Origin: Lachnospiraceae bacterium UBA7027
GTDB taxonomy: Bacteria; Bacillota; Clostridia; Lachnospirales; Lachnospiraceae
NCBI GenBank assembly: GCA_002494135.1
Contig: DLBG01000014.1
Span: 1 to 11,903 of the forward strand
DNA: 11,903 nt
Direction: 5' to 3'
The notes under the pieces were generated by a model. It worked only from the letters and a program-made list of their open reading frames with translations. It had not been told where the DNA came from and did no database searches. Positions 1 through 7,472 of this stretch are shown here, piece after piece; positions within the stretch are counted from its first letter, which is position 1; each line of letters opens with the position of its first letter. Made by a program: the position numbers and the translations under genes.

Positions 1-452
1 TCGCTCATCATGGAGCAGATGTTGATAATTTTACCGTGTCCCTTTTCGATCATGGTAGGGATAAATGCCTTGGAAACAATGAAGGGTGCATTTAAGTCAA
101 CATCAACCACCTTACGGAAGTCTTCCGCGCTCATCTCGGTCATGGGAATTCTTTTAATGATTCCGGCATTGTTAACAAGGATATCAACACCGCCGAATTT
201 TTCCTTAATGTCTGCTGCCATTTTCTGAACGGCTTCTTCATCCGTTACGTCACAGACATAGCCGGTTGCATCGATTCCTTTTTCTTTGTAGGATTCGAGA
301 GCCTTATTCTTTGTCTCTTCATCCAGACAGTTGAAAATAATCTTGGCGCCTGCTGCCGCATAGCTTTCCGCAATGGCAAAGCCGATACCGTAAACCGCAC
401 CGGTAATCAGTGCTACTTTTCCTTCCAGTGAAAACTGTTTTAAAATATCCAT
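1..452 (-). CDS. kduD: KduD-type 2-dehydro-3-deoxy-D-gluconate 5-dehydrogenase (SDR family), C-terminus cut by window edge
   Basis: This short-chain dehydrogenase is the last visible gene of the leftward operon. KduD reduces 5-keto-4-deoxyuronate-derived diketodeoxygluconate (DKII) to 2-keto-3-deoxygluconate in the cytoplasm with NAD(P)H. About 150 N-terminal residues are present, starting MDILKQFSLEGKVALITG. The Rossmann motif TGAVYGIG is at about residues 18-25, NNAG follows near residue 95, and the strand KIINICSMMS carries the catalytic-serine region. The catalytic Tyr-x-x-x-Lys lies beyond the left edge, so the gene continues outside the window. The ATG is preceded by an AAAGGAGAG ribosome site, and only 15 bases separate it from kduI. 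The family cannot be fully separated from gluconate 5-dehydrogenases by sequence alone. Its place directly after kduI is the main reason for choosing KduD. Confidence 0.88.
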   Translation of the reverse strand, partial: MDILKQFSLEGKVALITGAVYGIGFAIAESYAAAGAKIIFNCLDEETKNKALESYKEKGIDATGYVCDVTDEEAVQKMAADIKEKFGGVDILVNNAGIIKRIPMTEMSAEDFRKVVDVDLNAPFIVSKAFIPTMIEKGHGKIINICSMMS

Positions 453-467
453 TTTGCACTCTCCTTT

Positions 468-1331
468 TTATCTTAAATCTTTGTTTTCAATGTTATCCAT
501 ATCGTCAAAGTCCTGATTCTCTCCGACCATGCCCCAGATAAAGGTATAGTTTCTGGAACCGCAACCGGAGTGGATGGACCAGCTTGGGGAAATTACCGCC
601 TGCTCGTTATGCATGATAATGTGACGGGTCTCGGTGGGCTCTCCCATGAAATGCATTACGAAACTGTCATCGGGAATTTCAAAGTAAAGATATACTTCCA
701 TACGACGGTCATGTGTGTGGGAAGGCATTGTATTCCAGACACTGCCGGGCTCTAAGTGAGTCATTCCCATTTCCAGCTGGCAGCTTTCCACCTGACCGGG
801 AAGAATATACTTGCAGATGGTTCTGTGGTTGGAATCCTCTAACGTTCCGAGTTCCACCTTGTTCTTGTCCGATACGATGACCACGCCCTCTTCCGGCGTT
901 CCTTCGGGTTTGATTAAAACCGTGGGATAAGTGGTATGTGCAGGAGCGGAATTAATATAGAACTTTGCAGGCTTCGATGCATCATCGCTTGCAAAAAGAA
1001 TATCCTTTGCACCCATACCGATGTACATTCCCTCTCTGTGCGCAACCTTGTACACCTTTCCATCAATGGTAATCGTTCCGGCACCGCCGATATTAATGAC
1101 ACCCATCTCTCTTCTTTCCAGGAAGTACTTCGCACGGAGTTCGTCTCCTGCTTCCAGTTTTAATTCCTTGGAAACCGGCATTGCGGATCCGGTGATAATT
1201 CTGTCAATATGGCTGTAAACCAGGTAGATCTCATCCTCATAAAAAACTTTCTCGATCAGGAATTCCTCTCTGAGTCTTGTTGTGTCATAGTACTTTACAT
1301 CCTTGGGGGATGCTGCGGTTCTTAATTCCAT
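468..1331 (-). CDS. kduI: 5-dehydro-4-deoxy-D-glucuronate isomerase KduI
   Basis: The product converts 5-keto-4-deoxyuronate (DKI, the ring-opened form of the unsaturated uronate released from pectin) into DKII, which KduD then reduces. It is a cytoplasmic bicupin of 287 residues, close to the roughly 280 usual for KduI. The zinc-binding set is visible: His205 and His207 in the MPSHTHDRRMEVY stretch, Glu212, and His254 in WSIHSG. This matches the His-x-His-x4-Glu plus distal His arrangement of characterised KduI proteins. The ATG has an AAAGGAGG ribosome site a few bases upstream. The gene lies 48 bases after the pectin methylesterase gene and 15 bases before kduD, which fits the same transcript. 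The family assignment is secure; the substrate rests on family knowledge and neighbours. Confidence 0.95.
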   Translation of the reverse strand: MELRTAASPKDVKYYDTTRLREEFLIEKVFYEDEIYLVYSHIDRIITGSAMPVSKELKLEAGDELRAKYFLERREMGVINIGGAGTITIDGKVYKVAHREGMYIGMGAKDILFASDDASKPAKFYINSAPAHTTYPTVLIKPEGTPEEGVVIVSDKNKVELGTLEDSNHRTICKYILPGQVESCQLEMGMTHLEPGSVWNTMPSHTHDRRMEVYLYFEIPDDSFVMHFMGEPTETRHIIMHNEQAVISPSWSIHSGCGSRNYTFIWGMVGENQDFDDMDNIENKDLR

Positions 1332-1379
1332 TTCTGATAAACCTCCTTTTGTTTTATAAGTTTATTCTGATTATTCTGT

Positions 1380-2369
1380 TTATTCCGTCTTTATTACTTT
1401 TTCGGAGAACTCCTTCCATTCCCCGTTTTTTTCATACTCTTTTGCCTGTACATCCGATAAAACCTTTGCAAACGAAACCCTGGTTCCCTTTGCTCCCGGA
1501 CCGTAAGATCCGCATTCTGCAAAGAAACAGTTTTCGGCAGCTTCCTTTCTGTTCCAGTCGTGGAATCCTTCCTCTTTGATGTGATCATCCATCCGGCAGT
1601 TTACGAAAACGCACTTTGCAAAGTCCCTCCAGGGTCTTGCCAGATAGACACTGTTCTTCGGAAGATTGTCCGACTCAAATGTACAGTCCTTAAAAAGAAA
1701 ACCTGTTTTTTCTTCTTCATATGTGGACGGAGCACAGACATACCCAAGCGTATTCATTTCTCCGTTTTCAAACTGCCCGATCAGTTCCGGCTCGCTTTTG
1801 CTTATGATTCGGCACTTTTCGAAAGCTGCAACTCCGCTGCCGAAGATAAAATCCACATCCCCGCGGATTTCACATCCGGTGAAAAAATGTCTGGTTCTGA
1901 CTCTGGAAAGCCCTTCTCCGGGTCCCGCAAATCCGTTCGGAACACGTTCCTTTTTCGGAAGAGGTCCTGCAAACAGTGTATCCTGCGCTCCCGTTATCCG
2001 GCATCTTTCCGCCCGGAAACAGTCTCCGTTTGAATAAAGCGCAACGGCCTGCTCGGCTTTCTTTCTCGGTCCTGCCGAGTTTCTTACCTCAAGATTTTTT
2101 AAAATCACTTCAGGCGCATTGACAAACATGGTGTAGGATCGAAACGTTCCTCTGCGCTCGCCGTTTTGTAAAATCTCCGATGCGGCGTAGTTTTCTTCCA
2201 CGCAGGTTGCATCCATCCCTTCCCCTTCGAGAATCAGACGGGGCGTATGAATCTCCACCCTTTCTTTGTAGATTCCGCGGGGTATGATGACCCTTGCCCA
2301 CTCGGAAGGGTCTTTTGTAAGCGCATCTATGGTTTCCTGAACGGATCCTTTTACAATTGCCGTAACCAT
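1380..2369 (-). CDS. Cytoplasmic pectin methylesterase, carbohydrate esterase family 8
   Basis: This is a pectinesterase that hydrolyses methyl esters on galacturonate residues, releasing methanol and exposing carboxylates for the hydrolases. The 329-residue right-handed beta-helix protein carries the CE8 signatures in order: GIYKERVEI at 32-40 (family GxYxE), QAVAL at 107-111, GAQDTLF at 127-133, DVDFIFGSG at 171-179 and LARPWRD at 243-249. The expected catalytic residues are Gln129, Asp130, Asp173 and Arg245, with Trp247 lining the site. The N-terminus (MVTAIVKGSVQETIDALTKD) has no hydrophobic signal segment, so the enzyme should act on imported oligosaccharides. The start is an ATG with a modest AGGCGGA ribosome site that overlaps the end of the preceding isomerase gene, leaving a 2-base gap. 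Most studied CE8 enzymes are secreted, which makes this location notable. Confidence 0.9.
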   Translation of the reverse strand: MVTAIVKGSVQETIDALTKDPSEWARVIIPRGIYKERVEIHTPRLILEGEGMDATCVEENYAASEILQNGERRGTFRSYTMFVNAPEVILKNLEVRNSAGPRKKAEQAVALYSNGDCFRAERCRITGAQDTLFAGPLPKKERVPNGFAGPGEGLSRVRTRHFFTGCEIRGDVDFIFGSGVAAFEKCRIISKSEPELIGQFENGEMNTLGYVCAPSTYEEEKTGFLFKDCTFESDNLPKNSVYLARPWRDFAKCVFVNCRMDDHIKEEGFHDWNRKEAAENCFFAECGSYGPGAKGTRVSFAKVLSDVQAKEYEKNGEWKEFSEKVIKTE

Positions 2370-2371
2370 AC

Positions 2372-3220
2372 TTATTGTCCGCCTGCCAGCCTGTACTGTT
2401 CTTCTATAAATCTTCTGGATTCTTCTGCCGTATCCGGCGTTGTATTCTCGAGAGTTGCATGAATAAACGGCTTTTCACGGGCGATGAAATTCATGATATC
2501 CCCGTATTCCATCATTCCCTTTCCCGCGCCCACGCTTACAAGCTCACGGTCTTTTACGATAAAATCCTTAATATGAACTACCGCAACGTCTTCATGAAGT
2601 TCCTCGATTGCTCTTTGAATAACCTCTCTGCGATTCTCGTAATTGTCATAATCGAGCAGGTTTACCGGATCGAGGATAATCCGAAGATTCGGCGATGCAA
2701 TGCTTTTTAAAACTTCCCTTGCCCGGATTTCGTCATAAACAATATGCTTTGCCACAGGCTCTATGGCTACAAGAACACCTGATTTTTCCGCATATTCCAC
2801 AACGGGTTCCAATCCCCGGATGAAGGAATCGAGTGCTTCCTTACTTCTGCATGCAGGTTCGAAACGGTATGCTTCGTTCGGCGCTCCGGTTTCGGTTCCC
2901 ACCACTCCGCTTCCGAGAACCGAAGCAAAACGGATGTTTGCCTTGTATTTTTCCTGTATCTGCGAAAGTTTCTCGGGATTTGGATTCGCAAGATTTAAAT
3001 AGCATCCCAGAACAGCAATGTCCAAATCATTTTCCGCGAACAGATTCTTTAAATACATGGCGTATCCCGGTGTCAGGGAAGAAACGCTGCTGTATTTCGC
3101 ATCATCAAACAGTTTGGAAAGCGCAATGTGCGCACAGGTAAATCCCTGATTGTGAACTGTTTTAAGGCGCTCATCAAGCGGTGCTTTTGCCGAATCATGA
3201 AGTCGTATTCCGATTCTCAT
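2372..3220 (-). CDS. TIM-barrel sugar isomerase/epimerase family protein (AP endonuclease family 2 fold), substrate unknown
   Basis: The 282-residue protein has the xylose-isomerase-like TIM-barrel fold shared by hydroxypyruvate isomerase, inosose dehydratase and tagatose 3-epimerase relatives. The probable divalent-metal ligands are spaced as in that superfamily: Glu154 (VAIEPV), Asp184 (IILDPVNLL), His216 (VVHIKD) and Glu258 (TLENT). A late glycine-rich stretch, VGAGKGMMEYGDI at 230-242, matches the family's 'G-x-G-x-[hydrophobic]-[D/E]-[F/Y]' region. Residue 187 is Asn, where many relatives carry a His after the metal-binding Asp. There is no signal peptide. Its ATG overlaps the stop of the GH28 gene (ATGA) with a GGGGGAGAG ribosome site, so translation is probably coupled. 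The role in pectin breakdown is not known. Isomerisation or epimerisation of a uronate or deoxy-uronate intermediate is an inference from position only. Confidence 0.8.
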   Translation of the reverse strand: MRIGIRLHDSAKAPLDERLKTVHNQGFTCAHIALSKLFDDAKYSSVSSLTPGYAMYLKNLFAENDLDIAVLGCYLNLANPNPEKLSQIQEKYKANIRFASVLGSGVVGTETGAPNEAYRFEPACRSKEALDSFIRGLEPVVEYAEKSGVLVAIEPVAKHIVYDEIRAREVLKSIASPNLRIILDPVNLLDYDNYENRREVIQRAIEELHEDVAVVHIKDFIVKDRELVSVGAGKGMMEYGDIMNFIAREKPFIHATLENTTPDTAEESRRFIEEQYRLAGGQ

Positions 3221-4800
3221 TCTCTCTCCCCCGGAACCTGATTTCCGATTAACTCGTCCACCTGTTCAAAGATTGCCTCTTCTCCCTCGCAACCTTCTAT
3301 TTGAACGTTAATCATTTCAAATTTCTTTACGTTTCTTGCGTAAATTCCCTTTCTGCAACAGGGGATTACGCCCGACGACATAATCGGAACATCCGGTTTG
3401 TCGGCGTTTTCATCGAAGGAAATATGAATATCTTCCAGTCGTATTTCTTCGATTTTTTCTTCCGGAAGTCCGTCACAGTACATCGCTGCCACACTGCAGT
3501 CTCTTGCTTCAATGTTCTTAAAATACAGCCTTCCGATTTTCGGTGTATTGTCATCAACGGGAAATGCTTCCCTGCTTTGTACATATTCCGTTTTACCGTC
3601 CGGATCGCAGAAGTAAAAACTGTTTACGGTAAACGGTGTTTTCACTTTTTCCATCCGGATGTTTTCAAAAACGATTCCGTCTAAAACGGAGTCCTTACCC
3701 CGGCCTCTTCTGGTCTTGATCCGAAGTCCCCTGTCGGTGTTTTTAAAGAAACAATCCTTCACAAGGAGATCTTTTACTCCTCCGGCAATTTCGCTTCCGA
3801 GGGTTACTGCTCCGTGACCGTCTTCCATAAGGCATCTGGAGATAACGATTTTTTCGGAGGGACGTCCGCATTTTCTTGCCATGAAAATCTTACCGGATTT
3901 CACGGCGATACAATCGTCACCGAGAGAAAATCTTACACCCGATATTTCCACGTCCCTGCAGGATTCCGGATCGATACCGTCCGTATTCGGTGAATCCTTC
4001 GGATTGATCAGGTTTAACGCAAACAGTCTGATTCCTTCGGAATAGAACGGATGAATTGTCCAGCTCGGGGAATTCATAACGGTAATTCCGGCAATGGTGA
4101 CATTCCTGCAGTCTTTTAAGAAAACGGTTCTGGGTCTGTAGGCTTTGCGCATCTTCTTCGGTTCAAACCACCAGTCTTCCTTCGTGGCATTTCCGTTTAC
4201 GATTCCCTCCCCGTAAATATTGACATTCTCAACTCCGAGTCCGCAGATAATCCCCGCAAACATCGGCCTCGGATTTCCTTCCCAGGTTCCGAGATAATAT
4301 TCATCGCTTTCATCGTAAGTCTGAAGTTCTCCGGGATAATACGGATGCAAATTACGGTCCCTGACGGAAATCAGTTCCGCATCCTTTTGGATTTCAAGAT
4401 TCAGACTGCTTCGCAAAAAAACATTGCTGATGCAGTATTTTCCCGCGGGAATCAGTACCCTTCCGTCTGCCGGACAGGCCATGATTGCCGCCTGAATAAA
4501 TACGGTATCGTCATGCATTCCGTCTCCGAACGCTCCGAGCGATTTTACGTTTAAGGTGATACTTTCCTTCTTTGTGGTAAAACGCACGCCTTCCACCAGG
4601 TCACCCTTTTCGTTTTCCAGACGGATTACGTATTCCGTTTCCGGTTTTAATCCGGAAATGTAATTGAGCGACTTGTTCGTGGAAATCCGTTCTTTCCCGC
4701 CGATTTGTATAAAATACGGTTCTTTGGTGTAATAATCTCCGCCGTCGTCGATTTCAAGAACCGCATATCTTGCCGTAACATCCCGTAGTTTAATGCTCAT
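3217..4800 (-). CDS. Polygalacturonase-type glycoside hydrolase family 28 with N-terminal Fn3-like domain
   Basis: This enzyme hydrolyses alpha-1,4 links between galacturonate residues by inversion; attack from the chain end on oligosaccharides is likely. Counting from the ATG at 4800 it has 527 residues. An Fn3-like beta-sandwich occupies about residues 1-78 (ending GVRFTTKK), and the beta-helix begins near VKSLGAFGDGMHDDT. GH28 signatures follow in order: NTDGID with Asp274 and Asp277, GDDC with Asp295 and Asp296, GHG at 328-330, and RIK at 360-362. An upstream in-frame TTG at 4806 was rejected as start because the GAGGA ribosome site lies six bases before the ATG, whereas it directly abuts the TTG. 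That ribosome site overlaps the TGA stop of the GH105 gene, which suggests coupling. No signal peptide is seen, so action is predicted in the cytoplasm. Endo or exo mode cannot be decided from sequence alone. Confidence 0.92.
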   Translation of the reverse strand: MSIKLRDVTARYAVLEIDDGGDYYTKEPYFIQIGGKERISTNKSLNYISGLKPETEYVIRLENEKGDLVEGVRFTTKKESITLNVKSLGAFGDGMHDDTVFIQAAIMACPADGRVLIPAGKYCISNVFLRSSLNLEIQKDAELISVRDRNLHPYYPGELQTYDESDEYYLGTWEGNPRPMFAGIICGLGVENVNIYGEGIVNGNATKEDWWFEPKKMRKAYRPRTVFLKDCRNVTIAGITVMNSPSWTIHPFYSEGIRLFALNLINPKDSPNTDGIDPESCRDVEISGVRFSLGDDCIAVKSGKIFMARKCGRPSEKIVISRCLMEDGHGAVTLGSEIAGGVKDLLVKDCFFKNTDRGLRIKTRRGRGKDSVLDGIVFENIRMEKVKTPFTVNSFYFCDPDGKTEYVQSREAFPVDDNTPKIGRLYFKNIEARDCSVAAMYCDGLPEEKIEEIRLEDIHISFDENADKPDVPIMSSGVIPCCRKGIYARNVKKFEMINVQIEGCEGEEAIFEQVDELIGNQVPGERE

Positions 4801-4809
4801 AAACAATCC

Positions 4810-5916
4810 TCATTTATTTGCCTGAAGATACTGTGTGAATGCCATGAAGAAACATCCGACTCCCTTGGGATCATCTTCCACTACCGGCTCGGAAAGATAA
4901 TATTCAACCGTTCCGTCTCTTCTTTCATTGTCCGCGGGTCCCAGACCGGAAACCGAAACAATGCCGCCCAAATGATATCCGCCGTCGTGCTCCTTAAGCA
5001 TATTGTCCATCAGGCCTTCCATGATTTTGTTTCCGACCGGGAGATATTTTTCTTCCAGAAGGATTCCCATGTTGACGCCCTTAAGCACCGCATATGCAAT
5101 CATGGAGCTGCCGGAAGTTTCCAGGTAGTTTCCTTCCACATCGGGTCTGTCGATTACGTCATAAAAGAGTCCTGTTTTTTCATCCATGTAAGGAAGGATG
5201 CCCTGAATCATCTGTCTGAAGATTTCCACCATGGTATGATATTTTTCATAAATATCGCTGTCCATGTGATCGATTACATCGATTATGGCCATCAGATACC
5301 AGCCCATACTGCGAAGCCAGAAGTTTTTGGAGCATCCGGTCTCTTTATCCGCCCAGAAAATGCTTTTGGATTCGTCATATCCGTGATAGCACAGCATCTT
5401 CTCTTTATTGAGCATAAATTTCTGTACATTTTCAAACTGGGATACGATATCTGCGTACTGCTCTCTTCCATCGAATCTGGTCTCGTATTCCATGTAAAAC
5501 GGCTGTGCCATATAAAGGCCGTCCAGCCAGATCTGGTCGGGATAGATTTTCTTATGGAAAAAATTACCGCATTTGCATCTCGGCTGGGTGCGAACCTGAT
5601 CCATGATCTGTTCGATGGCGCCTTTGTATTTCTCTTCCTTGGTATACTCATATACCGCGAAAAGGCACTTGCCGGCATTCACGCTGTCGATATTGTATTT
5701 CCCCTCTTCGTAGTTGGTAATACGGCCTTCTTCGCTGATGCATCCGCTTAAATAACGGATTAAGAACTGCATATATTTCTCGTCTTTTGTATACTCATAC
5801 ATGTCCCGGACAGCCTTTAAAATGCAGCCGTCCTCGTAGTTCCAGTATGTTTTGTAATTCTTGTAATCCCGAAGGTACTCCTCAAAAAACCGAAATGTTT
5901 TCTCCTTATTCTCCAT
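4810..5916 (-). CDS. Unsaturated rhamnogalacturonyl / glycuronyl hydrolase, glycoside hydrolase family 105
   Basis: GH105 enzymes remove the 4,5-unsaturated uronate from the non-reducing end of oligosaccharides left by pectate or rhamnogalacturonan lyases, by hydrating the double bond. The 368-residue protein is the usual length for the YteR-type (alpha/alpha)6 barrel. Recognisable elements are WLDGLYMAQPF at 130-140, where Asp132 corresponds to the catalytic Asp; HGYDES at 178-183; FWLRSMGWYLMAIID at 199-213; ETSGSSM at 266-272; and the C-terminal stretch 335-355, including EYYLSEPVVEDDPKGVG. No signal peptide is present, as usual for the family. It starts at an ATG with a GACGGAG site and lies 17 bases after uxaA. 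Its product, once ring-opened, is the substrate of KduI further down the operon. Specificity for galacturonan or rhamnogalacturonan pieces cannot be told from sequence. Confidence 0.9.
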   Translation of the reverse strand: MENKEKTFRFFEEYLRDYKNYKTYWNYEDGCILKAVRDMYEYTKDEKYMQFLIRYLSGCISEEGRITNYEEGKYNIDSVNAGKCLFAVYEYTKEEKYKGAIEQIMDQVRTQPRCKCGNFFHKKIYPDQIWLDGLYMAQPFYMEYETRFDGREQYADIVSQFENVQKFMLNKEKMLCYHGYDESKSIFWADKETGCSKNFWLRSMGWYLMAIIDVIDHMDSDIYEKYHTMVEIFRQMIQGILPYMDEKTGLFYDVIDRPDVEGNYLETSGSSMIAYAVLKGVNMGILLEEKYLPVGNKIMEGLMDNMLKEHDGGYHLGGIVSVSGLGPADNERRDGTVEYYLSEPVVEDDPKGVGCFFMAFTQYLQANK

Positions 5917-5933
5917 TCTGGCTCCGTCCCCCT

Positions 5934-7418
5934 TTATAAAGTAACTCCCTGTTTAAAAATAGCCATATCATAGAAACCTGCGGCTTCGCTCTTCACCTGT
6001 TCTCCGTTTGCCACCCGTAAAACTTTTTCAAACAAACGGTCCGCGAGAGTGTTTAAATCCGGTCCGCCTTCTTCCAAGAGCTCTCCGGCGTTAAAATCGA
6101 TCCAGTTTGATTTCCTTCCGGCAATATTGGAATTGCTCGAAATTTTCATGGTAGGTACCGGTGATGCAAACGGGGTTCCGCGTCCGGTCGTAAACAGTAT
6201 AATCTGCGCGCCTGCTGCCGCAAGTCCGGTTGCAGCTACCAGATCGTTACCGGGGGCGGACAGAAGATTTAAGCCCGGAACCGAAACCGTTTCGCCGTAT
6301 TTTAAAACATCCACAACGGCACTGCTGCCGGATTTCTGCGTACAGCCATTGGACTTGTCTTCCAGAGTGGAGATTCCTCCGGCTTTGTTACCAGGTGAGG
6401 GATTCTCGTAAATGGTCTGGTTGTGGCTCTTAAAATACTGTTTAAAATCATTGATTAGATTTACGGTCTTGGAAAAAACTTCTTCGTTCACGCAGCGGTT
6501 CATCAGAATCTCTTCCGCACCGAACATTTCCGGTACTTCCGTTAAAATCGTGCTGCCGCCTGCCGCAACCAGTAAATCCGAGAATTTACCCACAAGAGGG
6601 TTTGCCGTAATTCCGGAGAAACCGTCGCTTCCGCCGCATTTTAATCCGACGACAAGTCTTGACGCATCCATGCTGACTCTTTTTTCGTCCCTGCAGCGCT
6701 CAATCAGTTTTTTAATCCGTTCCACGCCTTCGCCGATCTCATCTTCATATTCCTGTGCCACAAGAAATTCCACTCTTGTTTCATCATAATCTCCGAGATA
6801 TCCTTTGAGGACGTCGATGTTGCTGTTCTCGCATCCGAGTCCCAAAACCAGCACTCCGCCGGCATTGGGATGATTAATCAGGTTCGCGAGTATCTGTCTG
6901 GTATGTTCCTGATCATCTCCCATCTGCGAGCATCCGTACGGATGACGGAACGCGATTACGTTCTCCACACTGCCTTCCGCAAAGGATGCACTTTCCCGCT
7001 CAATGGCTTTCGCAACATCGTTAACACAGCCTACGGTGGGAATGATCCATATATCATTCCGGATTCCGGCTTTGCCGTTCTTTCTTTCATATCCCATGAA
7101 ACCGGCGTTTTTCTTTTCTGCAGCCGGAATTTCCACCGGATGATAACTGTAGTTTAAAAGGTCTCCGAGGCCGGTTTTCATATTATGCGTATGTACATGA
7201 CTGCCGGCCTTAATCTCCGAAACGGCAACTCCGATTGCGTTTCCGTATTTGATGATTTTCTCTCCGGAAGCAATATCTTTCAGCGCAACCTTGTGTCCTG
7301 CAGGAACCTCCTCCTTCGTGATCAGGGAAAAACCTTCTGCGGAAATCTCAATTCCTGCTTCGAGATTTTCCAAAGCCACTGCCACGTTATCCATTTCGTT
7401 GATTCTGATAATTTTCAT
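5934..7418 (-). CDS. uxaA: Altronate dehydratase UxaA
   Basis: The enzyme dehydrates D-altronate to 2-keto-3-deoxygluconate, the third step of the isomerase route for galacturonate. The protein has 494 residues, almost the same as the E. coli enzyme. An N-terminal SAF domain covers about residues 1-95, with HVHTHN at 74-79. The UxaA core follows, with RHPYGCSQ at 158-165, GLGCENSNID at 193-202, LKCGGSDGFSG at 259-269, NGCTQKSGSS at 357-366 and FTTGRGTPFASP at 409-420. The conserved cysteines (163, 196, 261, 359) are typical of this metal-dependent family. The start is an ATG with an AGAGGAAA ribosome site. The gene sits 54 bases after uxaB and 17 bases before the GH105 gene. Galactarate dehydratase is a related family, but the neighbouring uxaB and uxaC favour altronate. 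Confidence 0.95.
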   Translation of the reverse strand: MKIIRINEMDNVAVALENLEAGIEISAEGFSLITKEEVPAGHKVALKDIASGEKIIKYGNAIGVAVSEIKAGSHVHTHNMKTGLGDLLNYSYHPVEIPAAEKKNAGFMGYERKNGKAGIRNDIWIIPTVGCVNDVAKAIERESASFAEGSVENVIAFRHPYGCSQMGDDQEHTRQILANLINHPNAGGVLVLGLGCENSNIDVLKGYLGDYDETRVEFLVAQEYEDEIGEGVERIKKLIERCRDEKRVSMDASRLVVGLKCGGSDGFSGITANPLVGKFSDLLVAAGGSTILTEVPEMFGAEEILMNRCVNEEVFSKTVNLINDFKQYFKSHNQTIYENPSPGNKAGGISTLEDKSNGCTQKSGSSAVVDVLKYGETVSVPGLNLLSAPGNDLVAATGLAAAGAQIILFTTGRGTPFASPVPTMKISSNSNIAGRKSNWIDFNAGELLEEGGPDLNTLADRLFEKVLRVANGEQVKSEAAGFYDMAIFKQGVTL

Positions 7419-7472
7419 ATTTTCCTCTGATCGAAATCTGTTTTCAAAATTTCCGTTATTTCTATGTCTTTG

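Noticed and set aside
1560..2037. Overlapping plus-strand open frames opposite the methylesterase gene
   Set aside because: They are antisense shadows of a CE8 gene with intact motifs, and no independent start signals are present.
4972..5751. Long open frame (259 codons) on the plus strand opposite the GH105 gene
   Set aside because: It lies wholly inside a well-supported GH105 gene on the other strand, has no ribosome site or recognisable domain, and reads like a translated complement.
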